A stretch of 64,000 nt of DNA from positions 576,501-640,500 of the forward strand of contig NC_012034.1 in the NCBI RefSeq assembly GCF_000022325.1. Reading direction: 5' to 3'. The stretch is from Caldicellulosiruptor bescii DSM 6725 (lineage in GTDB: Bacteria; Bacillota; Thermoanaerobacteria; Caldicellulosiruptorales; Caldicellulosiruptoraceae). The position numbers and the translations under genes are program-made. Below are positions 1 to 8,159 of this stretch, piece by piece (position 1 is the first letter of the stretch; every line of letters begins with the position of its first letter). The notes beneath the pieces were generated by a model. That model did no database searches, was not told the DNA's origin, and saw only the letters and a list, made by a program, of their open reading frames with translations.

Positions 1-27
1 TTGATATCAAAAAGGAGGGAAAATGAA

Positions 28-1608
28 GTGGAAAATAATAAGACCATCATCATCTATGACTCAACCTTAAGAGACGGTGCTCAGGCTGGTGGAATTTCAT
101 ATACTCTGGAAGATAAGCTCAAGATTGTAGAGAGGCTTGACAAATTTGGTGTGAAATTTATCGAAGCAGGGAATCCCGGTTCTAACATCAAAGACCAGGA
201 ATTTTTTGCAAGAGTTAAAAAGATGAGATTGAAAAACGCAAAGCTTATCGCCTTTGGTTCAACAAGGCGAGTGGGGATTAACGTGAAAGATGACCCTAAC
301 ATTCAGTCACTCATTGCGGCTGATACCGAAGCTGTTGCAATCTTTGGCAAGTCATGGGATTTTCATGTTAAAGAGGTCTTGAAAACAACAGAGGATGAAA
401 ATCTTCAGATGATTTATGATACTATAAAATATTTAAAGTCATTGGGGAAGTATGTTGTATTTGATGCAGAGCACTTTTTTGATGGTTATAAAAATAACAA
501 AAAGTACGCTTTGGAGACTTTAAAGGTTGCAAAAGAAGCAGGTGCAGACTCTTTGGACCTGTGCGATACAAATGGCGGTACTTTCCCAATGGATGTTTAC
601 AACATCACGAAAGAAGTTGTTGAGATGTTTCCTGGGACGATGATTGGAATTCACTGTCATAACGACACAGGCATGGCTGTTGCAAACTCAGTCATGGCGG
701 TTTTGGCAGGAGCTCGTCAGGTTCAGGGGACTATAAACGGATATGGTGAGAGATGTGGAAACGCAGACCTTATTACACTCATACCAAATCTTCAGCTAAA
801 GCTTGGCTTTAAATGTGTACCAGATGAGAACATAAAACACCTGACATCACTTTCAAGGTATGTTGCAGAGATTGCCAACATGATTCCAAACGAGCGCGCA
901 CCATATGTTGGAGCTTATGCGTTTACTCACAAGGCTGGTATGCACATTGATGCTGTCAAGAAAAATCCAGCTTCGTTTGAGCATATTAACCCTGAGATTG
1001 TTGGAAACACAAGAAGAATAGTACTGTCTGAGGTTGCAGGAAGGGCTACAATTCTTGACAAGATTCGCGAGATTGACCCGACAGTTACAAAAGACTCACC
1101 TGTCACAAAAGAGATTATTGATGAGCTAAAGCGTCTTGAAAATGAAGGGTATCAGTTTGAGTCTGCAGAGGCTTCATTTGAGATGTTAATTAGAAAAAAA
1201 CTGGGACTTTACCAGCCGTTCTTTACTCTCAAAGAATTTAAAGTTCTCATTAATGAACCGGCAGTAGAGTACAGCTCATCTGCAATTGTAAAGATTGCGG
1301 TAGATGGGGTTACAGCAATCACTGCTGCAGAAGGTGATGGTCCTGTTCATGCTTTAGATAGTGCTTTGAGAAAGGCATTGGAAAAGTTCTACCCAGAGCT
1401 CAAAGAGGTTCATCTTGTTGACTACAAAGTAAGAGTGCTCAACGCCGAGACTGCAACTGCTGCAAAGGTAAGGGTTCTGATTGAGTCAACAGACGGCAAA
1501 GACACATGGACAACTGTAGGTGTTTCAACCGACATTGTAAATGCAAGCTGGATTGCACTTGTTGACTCACTGGAGTATAAGCTTTGCAAAGAAAAAGTGG
1601 GAAAATAA
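28..1608 (+). CDS. cimA: (R)-citramalate synthase
   Basis: Condenses pyruvate and acetyl-CoA to citramalate, the entry to threonine-independent isoleucine synthesis; cytosolic. The protein has the DRE-TIM signature STLRDGAQ near its N-terminus, the HCHND metal-binding motif near residue 210, and a LeuA-type C-terminal dimerisation/allosteric domain from about residue 385. The roughly 526-residue length fits CimA-type proteins. The frame is open from base 1, but the strong RBS at 13-19 points to the GTG at 28; the ATG at 23 is out of frame. A terminator follows directly. It could be mistaken for 2-isopropylmalate synthase, but the STLRDGAQAGGIS N-terminus is typical of the CimA branch. The family call is firm; the exact acceptor specificity is from family knowledge. 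Confidence 0.9.
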   Translation: MENNKTIIIYDSTLRDGAQAGGISYTLEDKLKIVERLDKFGVKFIEAGNPGSNIKDQEFFARVKKMRLKNAKLIAFGSTRRVGINVKDDPNIQSLIAADTEAVAIFGKSWDFHVKEVLKTTEDENLQMIYDTIKYLKSLGKYVVFDAEHFFDGYKNNKKYALETLKVAKEAGADSLDLCDTNGGTFPMDVYNITKEVVEMFPGTMIGIHCHNDTGMAVANSVMAVLAGARQVQGTINGYGERCGNADLITLIPNLQLKLGFKCVPDENIKHLTSLSRYVAEIANMIPNERAPYVGAYAFTHKAGMHIDAVKKNPASFEHINPEIVGNTRRIVLSEVAGRATILDKIREIDPTVTKDSPVTKEIIDELKRLENEGYQFESAEASFEMLIRKKLGLYQPFFTLKEFKVLINEPAVEYSSSAIVKIAVDGVTAITAAEGDGPVHALDSALRKALEKFYPELKEVHLVDYKVRVLNAETATAAKVRVLIESTDGKDTWTTVGVSTDIVNASWIALVDSLEYKLCKEKVGK

Positions 1609-1610
1609 AT

Positions 1611-1660
1611 AAAGCAGGGACTGTCCATCTCAAAATAATTTTTGACAGCCCCTGCTTTTA
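1611..1660 (+). terminator. Intrinsic terminator after cimA
   Basis: An inverted repeat with arms AAAGCAGGGaCTGTC and GACAGcCCCTGCTTT surrounds an 18-nt AT-rich loop and is followed by T-rich sequence. It lies between two convergent genes (cimA and the CAP protein) and, being flanked by A and T runs, may stop both transcripts. Confidence 0.85.
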
Positions 1661-1705
1661 ATTTTGCAGAATCAATAAATATATTACTTTTTTATTATTT
1701 TCAAT

Positions 1706-2317
1706 TTAGTATGGTCTTATGAACATCTGGGTCCAGTACAAAACTCCCTTGCTGTTTTTTGCAACCCCAACACCAATTTCAGTAAAAGAGGGGCTTAGAA
1801 TATTTGCTCTGTGACCTGGGGAGTTCATCCATGAACGAACAACCTCTTGAGGAGATTTTTGCCCGTACGCAATATTTTCCCCTGCTGCAGAAAATTTGAG
1901 CCCAAAACTTTCCATCATCTTAAATGGTGAGCCATAAGTTGGGGAATAGTGTGAAAAATAGTTTTTGCTTGCCATATCCTGAGATTTGTATTTGGCAACG
2001 CGTGAAAGCTGCCAATTTGACTTAAGTATCGCAAGCCCAGCTTTTGCGCGCTCTTGGTTTGTGAGCCTTATTACTTCATCTTCAAAGGATTTAAAATCGG
2101 AGTGATTGGGGATGTTTATCTTTTGTCCGGGAAATATTAAGTTTGGATTTTTAATCTGTGGATTTGCCGCTAAAAGTTCGCTTATACCAACCTGATTTTT
2201 AACAGCTATACTCCACAGAGTGTCTCCGGTTTGGATAGTATAAATCTTTGTTTGTGCAAAGGCACTTGAAAAATTCAGAAAAAATAGTATGCTCAAAAAT
2301 GCAACTATTTTTCTCAT
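1706..2317 (-). CDS. Secreted LysM + CAP-domain protein
   Basis: A probable cell-wall-associated exported protein of 203 residues. Residues 1-21 are a signal peptide ending in SAFAQ. Residues about 25-70 form one LysM peptidoglycan-binding domain (YTIQTGDTLWSIA ... GQKINIP). Residues about 80-203 form a CAP/SCP domain of the YkwD type with the conserved segments NQERAKAGL, FSHYSP, GENIAYG and WMNSPGHRANIL. The same architecture occurs in Bacillus YkwD/SafA-like coat or wall proteins; biochemical function is unknown. RBS is AGGAGGTG just upstream. It is convergent with cimA and divergent from the ferredoxin gene. Confidence 0.88.
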   Translation of the reverse strand: MRKIVAFLSILFFLNFSSAFAQTKIYTIQTGDTLWSIAVKNQVGISELLAANPQIKNPNLIFPGQKINIPNHSDFKSFEDEVIRLTNQERAKAGLAILKSNWQLSRVAKYKSQDMASKNYFSHYSPTYGSPFKMMESFGLKFSAAGENIAYGQKSPQEVVRSWMNSPGHRANILSPSFTEIGVGVAKNSKGVLYWTQMFIRPY

Positions 2318-2409
2318 TTAAGCTTTCACCTCCTCATATCTTATTTTTCTTAAAAATCTTTTGCTTAATTCTTTCCTTTTAAAAACCTAATTAAAAATCT
2401 ATTTTAAAA

Positions 2410-2425
2410 ACCACAAAATCGTGGT
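2410..2425. promoter_or_regulatory. Small inverted repeat in the ferredoxin promoter region
   Basis: ACCACAAAATCGTGGT is a 5-bp-arm inverted repeat directly ahead of a -10-like TATTATTATAG in the 154-nt divergent spacer between the CAP gene and the ferredoxin gene. It could be an operator; no regulator can be assigned. Confidence 0.35.
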
Positions 2426-2471
2426 ATTATTATAGAAGTAAATCTAATTTCAAAAAGGAGGCAAAGATAAA

Positions 2472-2645
2472 ATGGCATATTACATCACAGATGATTGTAT
2501 TTCATGCGGCGCATGCGAGAGCGAATGCCCTGTTTCGTGCATATCCCCTGGCGATGGAAAGTATGTAATTAACGAAGAAGAATGCATCTCATGCGGTGCA
2601 TGCGCAAATGTATGCCCAGTTGATGCTCCAAAGCCAAGAGAGTAG
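2472..2645 (+). CDS. Small 2x[4Fe-4S] ferredoxin
   Basis: A 57-residue clostridial-type ferredoxin, a soluble low-potential electron carrier. It has two perfect CxxCxxCxxxCP clusters (CISCGACESECP and CISCGACANVCP), each expected to bind one [4Fe-4S] centre. A strong RBS (AAAGGAGG) lies about 10 nt upstream of the ATG, and a terminator follows, so it is probably transcribed alone. Partners are likely pyruvate:ferredoxin oxidoreductase and hydrogenases elsewhere in the genome (inference). Confidence 0.95.
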   Translation: MAYYITDDCISCGACESECPVSCISPGDGKYVINEEECISCGACANVCPVDAPKPRE

Positions 2646-2671
2646 TTCTTGAAAGTTGCAAAATTAGCTTA

Positions 2672-2704
2672 GGACCGGGTAAGAAATCAATCACCCGGTC
2701 TTTA
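2672..2704 (+). terminator. Terminator after ferredoxin
   Basis: GACCGGGT ... ACCCGGTC hairpin followed by TTT, 27 nt after the ferredoxin stop codon. Confidence 0.85.
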
Positions 2705-2766
2705 AATTATAAATTGAAATAAAATTAGAAAAATCTGTATAGTTGAAAGGAAGGGCGAAAAAGAAA

Positions 2767-3324
2767 TTGAACAGGATTTATGTTCCAGTTCAAAATCCTG
2801 AGGAGATACAAAAGCTAAAATGTGGTCAAGAAGTTTTAGTGTATGGCAAACTTTTTGTTGCAAGGGATGCTGCTCACAAAAGGCTTTTTGAAATGATTCA
2901 AAAAGGAAGTAAAATCCCAATAGATTTTAAAAATGGTGCGATATATTATATGGGTCCCTGTCCTGAAAAGCCGGGTGAAGTAATAGGACCATGTGGTCCC
3001 ACAACAGCAGGCAGGATGGATGTATTTACTCCCATGATGCTTGAGCTTGGAATAAAGGTTTTAATTGGAAAGGGTAAAAGAAGTGAGGCTGTAAAAGAGG
3101 CAATTAAAAAACACGGTAGCATTTATCTTGCCACATTTGGTGGTGCTGCAGTGTTGATTCAAAGCTGTGTCAAATCTCAAAGGATAGTTATGTTTGAGGA
3201 CCTTGGTGCAGAGGCAATTCGTGAAATTGAGGTCGAAAGCTTGCCTTGCATTGTTGCAATAGATTCTCAAGGGGAAGATATATATGAAATTGGACCAAGA
3301 AAGTATGCAAAGGATTTTAGATAG
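2767..3324 (+). CDS. Fumarate hydratase-type Fe-S hydro-lyase, beta subunit
   Basis: Resembles the beta (C-terminal) subunit of class I fumarase / L(+)-tartrate dehydratase. Recognisable segments are VYGKLFVARDAAHKR, YYMGPCPEKPGEVIGPCGPTT and RMDVFTPMMLELG, then a KGKR loop. About 186 residues, the usual length of this subunit. The frame extends to a TTG at 2743, but AAGGAAGGG at 2747-2755 makes the TTG at 2767 the more likely start. The alpha subunit, which carries the Fe-S cluster, is normally adjacent but is not in this window. The next gene overlaps by 41 nt, suggesting co-translation. Substrate cannot be told from sequence. Confidence 0.82.
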   Translation: MNRIYVPVQNPEEIQKLKCGQEVLVYGKLFVARDAAHKRLFEMIQKGSKIPIDFKNGAIYYMGPCPEKPGEVIGPCGPTTAGRMDVFTPMMLELGIKVLIGKGKRSEAVKEAIKKHGSIYLATFGGAAVLIQSCVKSQRIVMFEDLGAEAIREIEVESLPCIVAIDSQGEDIYEIGPRKYAKDFR

Positions 3325-4678
3325 TCTTAAAATTTTCAATGCTCTTAAAAGCTACAATTTTTTGCGTCTTCACATGCCAGGTCACAAAGGTAAAGAAGAG
3401 ATTTTCCCAGATGCAATTAAAAATATATTTCCCAACTTTGATGTCACAGAAACCTTCTGTACAGACAATTTATTGGACCCAAAAGGTTATATAAAGGAAT
3501 TTTTAGATGGGATAAATGAGTTTTTTGGTACAAATTATAGCTTTTTGTCTCTTCAGGGCTCAACACACCTTCTGCAAGCCTCAATTGCTGCATTTTCAAA
3601 TCCGTACGACAGTATACTTATAAACAGAGATGCTCACAAAAGCATATATAATATAGCAAAGATTTTAAAACTTGACATTGAATATATATATCCACAGTAC
3701 AATGATTCTTTAGAAATATTTACATATATCGACGAAAAGCACTTTGAAATTGTCCTTCAAACTTCAAAATCTCAAATTGTTGTAATAACCTCACCATCGT
3801 ATTACGGCATTGAACAAAATGTAAAGGTACTCTCAGATATAGCAAAGAAATATCAGAAGAAACTCATAGTTGACCAAGCTCACGGAGGTTATTATAAATT
3901 TGTAGGAAAAAAAACAGCCTTGGATAACGGAGCTGACATATGCATTTTAAGTCTTCACAAAACATTGCCATGTCCAAACCAGTCTGCACTGCTTTTGTCA
4001 AACTTAGCAGATAATGATAATAAGAAACTTTCTGCAACATTGGGTTATCTTCATACAACAAGCCCATCGTATGTGCTGCTTGCTTGGAGTGAGTATGGGA
4101 TAGAGTTTTCAAAAAAGTTTGGCAGACAGCTTTTTAAAGAGCTCGAAAGAAAACTTGAAAAGCTATGCAAGCCGGTCTTAGAATATACAAACTATGTCTA
4201 CAAAGATGTAGATATTTTAAAACTTCTTTTAAACTTTGGCAAAGTAGGGAAAAATCAAAGTTTTGTAAAAAGTCTTTTGGAGAGGTATTCTATTGTTCCA
4301 GAGGTTTTTGACCAGAATAGGATTCTGTTTTATTTTTCTCTGGTGGATTCTCTTTCTAATTTTGAAATCTTGGAAAGCTTTTTTTATGATATAATAAAAG
4401 AAAAAGGAAAAGAAGAACCTGAGAAAAGGTTTTTATCACCGCCAAGACCGAAAAAGGTTTTAAAAATATACGAAGTTGACAACGCAAGAAAAAGAAGGGT
4501 AAAGATTTGTGAGGCAGAAGGCTTTGTATGTGCGCAGGCAATCATTCCTTATCCCCCGGGATTTCCGGTTGTTGTTGAGGGTGAGGTTATAGAAAAAGAT
4601 ACTATAGAATATTTGCAAGAGCTTTTGGGTATTGAATTTATCAAAAAAAATGAGGTTGATGTGGTTGAGGATGGGTAA
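3284..4678 (+). CDS. Orn/Lys/Arg decarboxylase-family PLP enzyme (YaaO-like)
   Basis: A fold-type I PLP enzyme of the basic amino acid decarboxylase family. The N-terminal half has HMPGHKG, a QGSTHLLQ cofactor-phosphate segment, NRDAHKS and DQAHGG. The PLP-binding lysine lies in SLHKTLPC near residue 227. The C-terminal domain ends in IPYPPGFPVVVEGE, typical of the short (about 465-480 aa) Bacillus SpeA/YaaO group. Its place immediately before tmk matches yaaO in Bacillus subtilis. Start ATG 3284 has AAGGGGAAG eight bases upstream, inside the preceding gene. Whether it acts on arginine, lysine or ornithine is not visible. Confidence 0.87.
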   Translation: MKLDQESMQRILDSLKIFNALKSYNFLRLHMPGHKGKEEIFPDAIKNIFPNFDVTETFCTDNLLDPKGYIKEFLDGINEFFGTNYSFLSLQGSTHLLQASIAAFSNPYDSILINRDAHKSIYNIAKILKLDIEYIYPQYNDSLEIFTYIDEKHFEIVLQTSKSQIVVITSPSYYGIEQNVKVLSDIAKKYQKKLIVDQAHGGYYKFVGKKTALDNGADICILSLHKTLPCPNQSALLLSNLADNDNKKLSATLGYLHTTSPSYVLLAWSEYGIEFSKKFGRQLFKELERKLEKLCKPVLEYTNYVYKDVDILKLLLNFGKVGKNQSFVKSLLERYSIVPEVFDQNRILFYFSLVDSLSNFEILESFFYDIIKEKGKEEPEKRFLSPPRPKKVLKIYEVDNARKRRVKICEAEGFVCAQAIIPYPPGFPVVVEGEVIEKDTIEYLQELLGIEFIKKNEVDVVEDG

Positions 4679-5291
4679 ACTCATAGTATTTGAAGGAAAC
4701 GATGGTTCAGGTAAAACTACCCAGCTTGTAAAAGTTGAAAAATATCTTAAAGAAAAGGGATACAAAGTTCTCACAACAAGAGAGCCAGGTGGGACAGAAG
4801 TAGGATACCGAATCAGAAAGCTTCTTTTAGACCCTCAATATAAGATGGATGGGCTTACTGAAGCTCTGCTTTTAGCTGCAGACAGAAACGAACATGTTAA
4901 AAATGTACTCATTCCCGCACTGGATGAAGGGTACATTGTGCTTTGCGACAGATACATCCTAAGTAGTGTAGTTTACCAGGGCATTGTAAGAGGGGTTGGC
5001 GTTGAAAATATTCTGAGATTAAATTCAATCTTTGAAGATAGAATAAAACCCGATCTTTACATTGTTCTTACCTTAGAGCCTGAAATAGCTCTGCAGAGAA
5101 TCAAAATGGCTGGCAAAAACGACAGGCTTGACTTAGAAGATTTGGAGTTTCACAGGCGTGTGTACAGCGGCTTTAAAGAGGTATCAAAATGGTTTGAAAG
5201 ATGTGTGAACATTGAGGCGCAGGGTTCAGAGAAAGAGGTTTTTGAAAAGGTGTTATTGGAGATAGAGAAGCTATTGGTAAATGGGAAGTAG
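4671..5291 (+). CDS. tmk: Thymidylate kinase
   Basis: Phosphorylates dTMP to dTDP. Walker A is GNDGSGKTT at residues 8-16, followed by TTREPGGTEVG (the DRx-equivalent nucleotide-binding loop) and CDRYILSSVVYQG. About 206 residues, normal for Tmk. The frame stays open to 4632, but MGKLIVFEG beginning at 4671 is the canonical N-terminus. This start overlaps the decarboxylase stop by 8 nt, so translational coupling is likely. First gene of the conserved tmk-yaaQ-yaaR-holB-yaaT block. Confidence 0.95.
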   Translation: MGKLIVFEGNDGSGKTTQLVKVEKYLKEKGYKVLTTREPGGTEVGYRIRKLLLDPQYKMDGLTEALLLAADRNEHVKNVLIPALDEGYIVLCDRYILSSVVYQGIVRGVGVENILRLNSIFEDRIKPDLYIVLTLEPEIALQRIKMAGKNDRLDLEDLEFHRRVYSGFKEVSKWFERCVNIEAQGSEKEVFEKVLLEIEKLLVNGK

Positions 5292-5363
5292 AGAAGTAGA
5301 AAAGGAAGAAGAGTTTTTAAATAAGAACCTTTTTACTGCAATAGAGAGGAGAGAAGAGAGAAG

Positions 5364-5693
5364 ATGAAGCTTATTGTAGCAGTTGTGCAAAATGAAGACA
5401 TTGGCAGGCTTTTGGACGCTCTTCAAAAAGAAGGTATAATGGCAACAAAGCTTTCAACGTCAGGTGGATTTTTGCGCTCTGGCAATACCACTTTGCTCAT
5501 AGGCATTGATGATGACAGGGTTTCTGAGGTGATTGACATTATATCTCAAAAGTGTAAGACACGCAAACAAATTGTTTCATCACCTGTTACAAACAATCCG
5601 TCAACAGGTGTATACATGCCATATCCTATTGAAATAACAATTGGTGGTGCAACAATATTTGTCCTCAATGTTGAAAGATTTGAGAAGGTTTAA
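5364..5693 (+). CDS. darA: Cyclic di-AMP receptor, PII-like (DarA/YaaQ)
   Basis: A 109-residue PII-like trimeric protein known to bind c-di-AMP in Gram-positive bacteria. The family hallmarks are visible: MKLIVAVVQNED at the N-terminus, the TKLSTSGGFLRSGNTTLL segment, and the GGATIFVL strand near the C-terminus. RBS GAGAGGAGAGAAGAG precedes the ATG. Its place between tmk and yaaR is the same as in Bacillus. Downstream partners of the receptor are not known from this sequence. Confidence 0.93.
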   Translation: MKLIVAVVQNEDIGRLLDALQKEGIMATKLSTSGGFLRSGNTTLLIGIDDDRVSEVIDIISQKCKTRKQIVSSPVTNNPSTGVYMPYPIEITIGGATIFVLNVERFEKV

Positions 5694-5719
5694 AAAAATT
5701 TAAGAAGTGGGAAAGCAAA

Positions 5720-6166
5720 ATGAGAGTAGAAGATGTTAAAAGAAACAATATAAATAATGTAGCGTTTTTTCAAGACCAGCGAAGAGTTGAAAGGTCAAAA
5801 GACTCTTTTTCAAACTATGTAAAGCAGCTTGAGAAAGATGAAATTATCAATAGGATAAAAGAGCTTATTAACAAAATAGACTCTCTTGGCAAGAGCCTTG
5901 CAGAAAGATTGGACCTTTCGACGCTAAAAGAGTATAAAAAGGCGATAAGAGAACTTTTGGGATATACAGTATTCTCTTCTCACGAATATTTTAGTGAAAG
6001 TCTTTTTGGCAGAAAAGGCAGACACAAGGTGTTTGGTATTGTTAAAAAAATTGATGAAAAAATGGATATGTTAACTCAGGAGATTTTGAAAAAAGAAGCG
6101 GACAATCTCAAAGTTTTGTCATATGTAGGGGAAATAAAAGGGCTACTTGTTGACCTATTTATCTAA
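5720..6166 (+). CDS. yaaR: YaaR family protein (DUF327)
   Basis: A 148-residue soluble, mostly helical, highly charged protein matching the YaaR/DUF327 family in length and pattern (N-terminal FQDQRRVERSKDSFSNYVKQ, central FSSHEYFSESLFGRKGRHKVF). The function is not established. It sits 26 nt after darA and 27 nt before holB, so it is co-transcribed with the replication gene and the c-di-AMP receptor. Confidence 0.88.
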   Translation: MRVEDVKRNNINNVAFFQDQRRVERSKDSFSNYVKQLEKDEIINRIKELINKIDSLGKSLAERLDLSTLKEYKKAIRELLGYTVFSSHEYFSESLFGRKGRHKVFGIVKKIDEKMDMLTQEILKKEADNLKVLSYVGEIKGLLVDLFI

Positions 6167-6193
6167 GAAAATCTATACAGGGTGAGAAAAAGT

Positions 6194-7156
6194 ATGAATT
6201 TAGATACTTTTATAGGGCAAAGAGAGATTATTAATACTCTCAAAAAGGCACTCAATAAACCTTTTCACGCATACATTTTTGAAGGTGAAAGAGGACTTGG
6301 CAAAAAACTTTTGGCAATGACCTTTTCAAAGCAAGTTTTGTGTGAAGAAAAGCTTGCGTGTGGGGTTTGTAAAAGCTGCAGGCTCTTTGACGCACTCACA
6401 CACCCGGATTTTAAATTAATAAAGAGAGATGAAGATAAAAAAGAGATATCTGTTGACGCTATTAGAGAGATTATAAAAGATATTTCACGAGGACCTATTT
6501 TTGCAACAAAAAAGATATATATAATACAAGAGGCTGAGGAGATGTCAACAAGTGCTCAAAATGCACTTTTAAAGACTTTAGAAGAGCCTCCAGAGTATGC
6601 TCTTTTTATTCTCACATGCAACAATTTAGAAAGGCTTTTGCCAACAGTGGTTTCAAGGTCATTAGTGCTTTCATTCAAAAGATACAGCTCAAGCGAAATA
6701 TCTGAGATTTTGAAAAGTCATGGGCTTGAACCCAAAGACTATGTTTTAAAACTTTGCAGAGGAAATCCTAAAATTGCTCTTGATTTTTATGATAAAGAGG
6801 TTCAAAATAAAAGAGACTATATTTTTGATAAACTTCTTTCATACGACGGGGCAAGTTTTAGTTTGATAAAAGAATTTGAAAGTGATTTTGAAAAGTTTAA
6901 AGACGACTTTGCATTTTTATTTGAGACAGTTATATACTTTTTACGAGATGCGCTTATGTTCAAAAAGACAAACCTTGTTGAGCTTATTATAAACACAGAC
7001 AAGTTAGAAAAGATAGTTGAGTTTGCAAACAAGCATACAATCTCTCATATATACAGGCTATTGCAGGATTTTATAATATTAGAAAAGTACCCAGATGCAA
7101 ATGTAATCTCAGACAATGTGCTTGACATGATTTTTTTAAAACTATCAGGGGGCTAA
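6194..7156 (+). CDS. holB: DNA polymerase III delta' subunit
   Basis: Clamp-loader subunit, an AAA+ relative. The N-terminus IGQREIINTLKKAL leads to a modified P-loop GERGLGKKLLA, a four-cysteine zinc finger (CEEKLACGVCKSCRLF), and then SAQNALLKTLEEPPEYALFIL, the classic delta'/DnaX signature. 320 residues. The frame opens at a GTG at 6182, but the ATG at 6194 is better spaced from the GGGTGAG ribosome binding site. It ends six bases before ricT. Confidence 0.93.
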   Translation: MNLDTFIGQREIINTLKKALNKPFHAYIFEGERGLGKKLLAMTFSKQVLCEEKLACGVCKSCRLFDALTHPDFKLIKRDEDKKEISVDAIREIIKDISRGPIFATKKIYIIQEAEEMSTSAQNALLKTLEEPPEYALFILTCNNLERLLPTVVSRSLVLSFKRYSSSEISEILKSHGLEPKDYVLKLCRGNPKIALDFYDKEVQNKRDYIFDKLLSYDGASFSLIKEFESDFEKFKDDFAFLFETVIYFLRDALMFKKTNLVELIINTDKLEKIVEFANKHTISHIYRLLQDFIILEKYPDANVISDNVLDMIFLKLSGG

Positions 7157-7162
7157 AAAAAG

Positions 7163-8050
7163 ATGGCAGAAGTTGTTGGAGTTAGATTCAAAAAAGCAGG
7201 GAAGATATACTGGTTTGACCCGAATAACATAGATTTAAAAGCCGGAGATGACGTCATTGTTGAGACGGTCCGTGGAATTGAAATGGGAAAAGTTATGATA
7301 GAAAAAAGAGAGGTGCCTGACGAAGAGATAGTCCAGCCTCTCAAAAAGGTTGTAAGAAAGGCAACAGAAGAGGATTACAAAAAAGCTCAAGAAAACATGG
7401 AAAAGGCGGCAAGAGCACTTGAGATTTGCAAGGAAAAAGTACAAAAGCATGGTCTTCCTATGAAGCTTTTGCATGCCGAGTACACATTTGACAACAACAA
7501 GCTTCTTTTCTATTTCACAGCAGAAGGAAGGGTTGATTTCAGAGAACTTGTAAAAGATCTTGCAGCAGTTTTCAGAACAAGGATTGAGCTGAGACAAATA
7601 GGTGTCAGAGACGACACAAAGTTCCGTGGTGGTTTGGGACCATGTGGTCGTGAGGTTTGCTGTGCAGTGCATCTTTGTGAGTTTGTACCAATTTCAATAA
7701 AGATGGCAAAGCAGCAGGGGCTTGTTTTAAACCCTGCAAAGATATCCGGCCTTTGCGGCAGGCTCATGTGCTGCTTGACATACGAGCAAAAATTCTATGA
7801 AGAGGCAATGTTAAAGCTTCCCGGGATAGGTGCGATTGTAAAAACAGCCGATGGTATAGGTGAAGTAGTTGAGGTAAGCCTCTTAAAAGAAAAGATAAAG
7901 GTCAGATTTGAAGATGAAATGCAAAATGTAGAGGTAAAAGAATACTCTGTTGGTGAGTTTGAGATTCTAAAAGACACCAAGAAGATTCAACAGCCGGTTA
8001 TTGCACTTGATGACGACGAGCTAAAAGAGCTTTTGGATTTGGAAGAATAA
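7163..8050 (+). CDS. ricT: RicT/YaaT, PSP1-domain regulator
   Basis: A 295-residue PSP1-domain protein. In Bacillus the orthologue YaaT (RicT) forms the RicAFT complex that carries [4Fe-4S] clusters and promotes RNase Y-dependent mRNA maturation. The cysteine-rich core is present: GPCGREVCCAVHLCEF and SGLCGRLMCCLTYE at about residues 155-205. Gene order after holB is conserved. RicA (YmcA) and RicF (YlbF) are not in this window. A strong terminator closes the operon. Confidence 0.92.
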   Translation: MAEVVGVRFKKAGKIYWFDPNNIDLKAGDDVIVETVRGIEMGKVMIEKREVPDEEIVQPLKKVVRKATEEDYKKAQENMEKAARALEICKEKVQKHGLPMKLLHAEYTFDNNKLLFYFTAEGRVDFRELVKDLAAVFRTRIELRQIGVRDDTKFRGGLGPCGREVCCAVHLCEFVPISIKMAKQQGLVLNPAKISGLCGRLMCCLTYEQKFYEEAMLKLPGIGAIVKTADGIGEVVEVSLLKEKIKVRFEDEMQNVEVKEYSVGEFEILKDTKKIQQPVIALDDDELKELLDLEE

Positions 8051-8076
8051 AAATGAATTTGAACTTGAAAGAGGCA

Positions 8077-8120
8077 AAAAGGGCTGCTAAAAAGTTACTG
8101 TGAAAGCAGCCCGTTTTTTA
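8077..8120 (+). terminator. Terminator after ricT
   Basis: GGGCTGC ... GCAGCCC hairpin (8081-8087 with 8106-8112) followed by a six-T run, 30 nt after the ricT stop. Confidence 0.9.
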
Positions 8121-8159
8121 AATTTTAAGATTCTTTTTCTTGTGCAGAGGTGATAAAGA

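Noticed and set aside
1-27. TTG at base 1 as the cimA start
   Set aside because: The sequence 13-19 is a strong RBS placed correctly for the GTG at 28; residues before it are the RBS read as codons.
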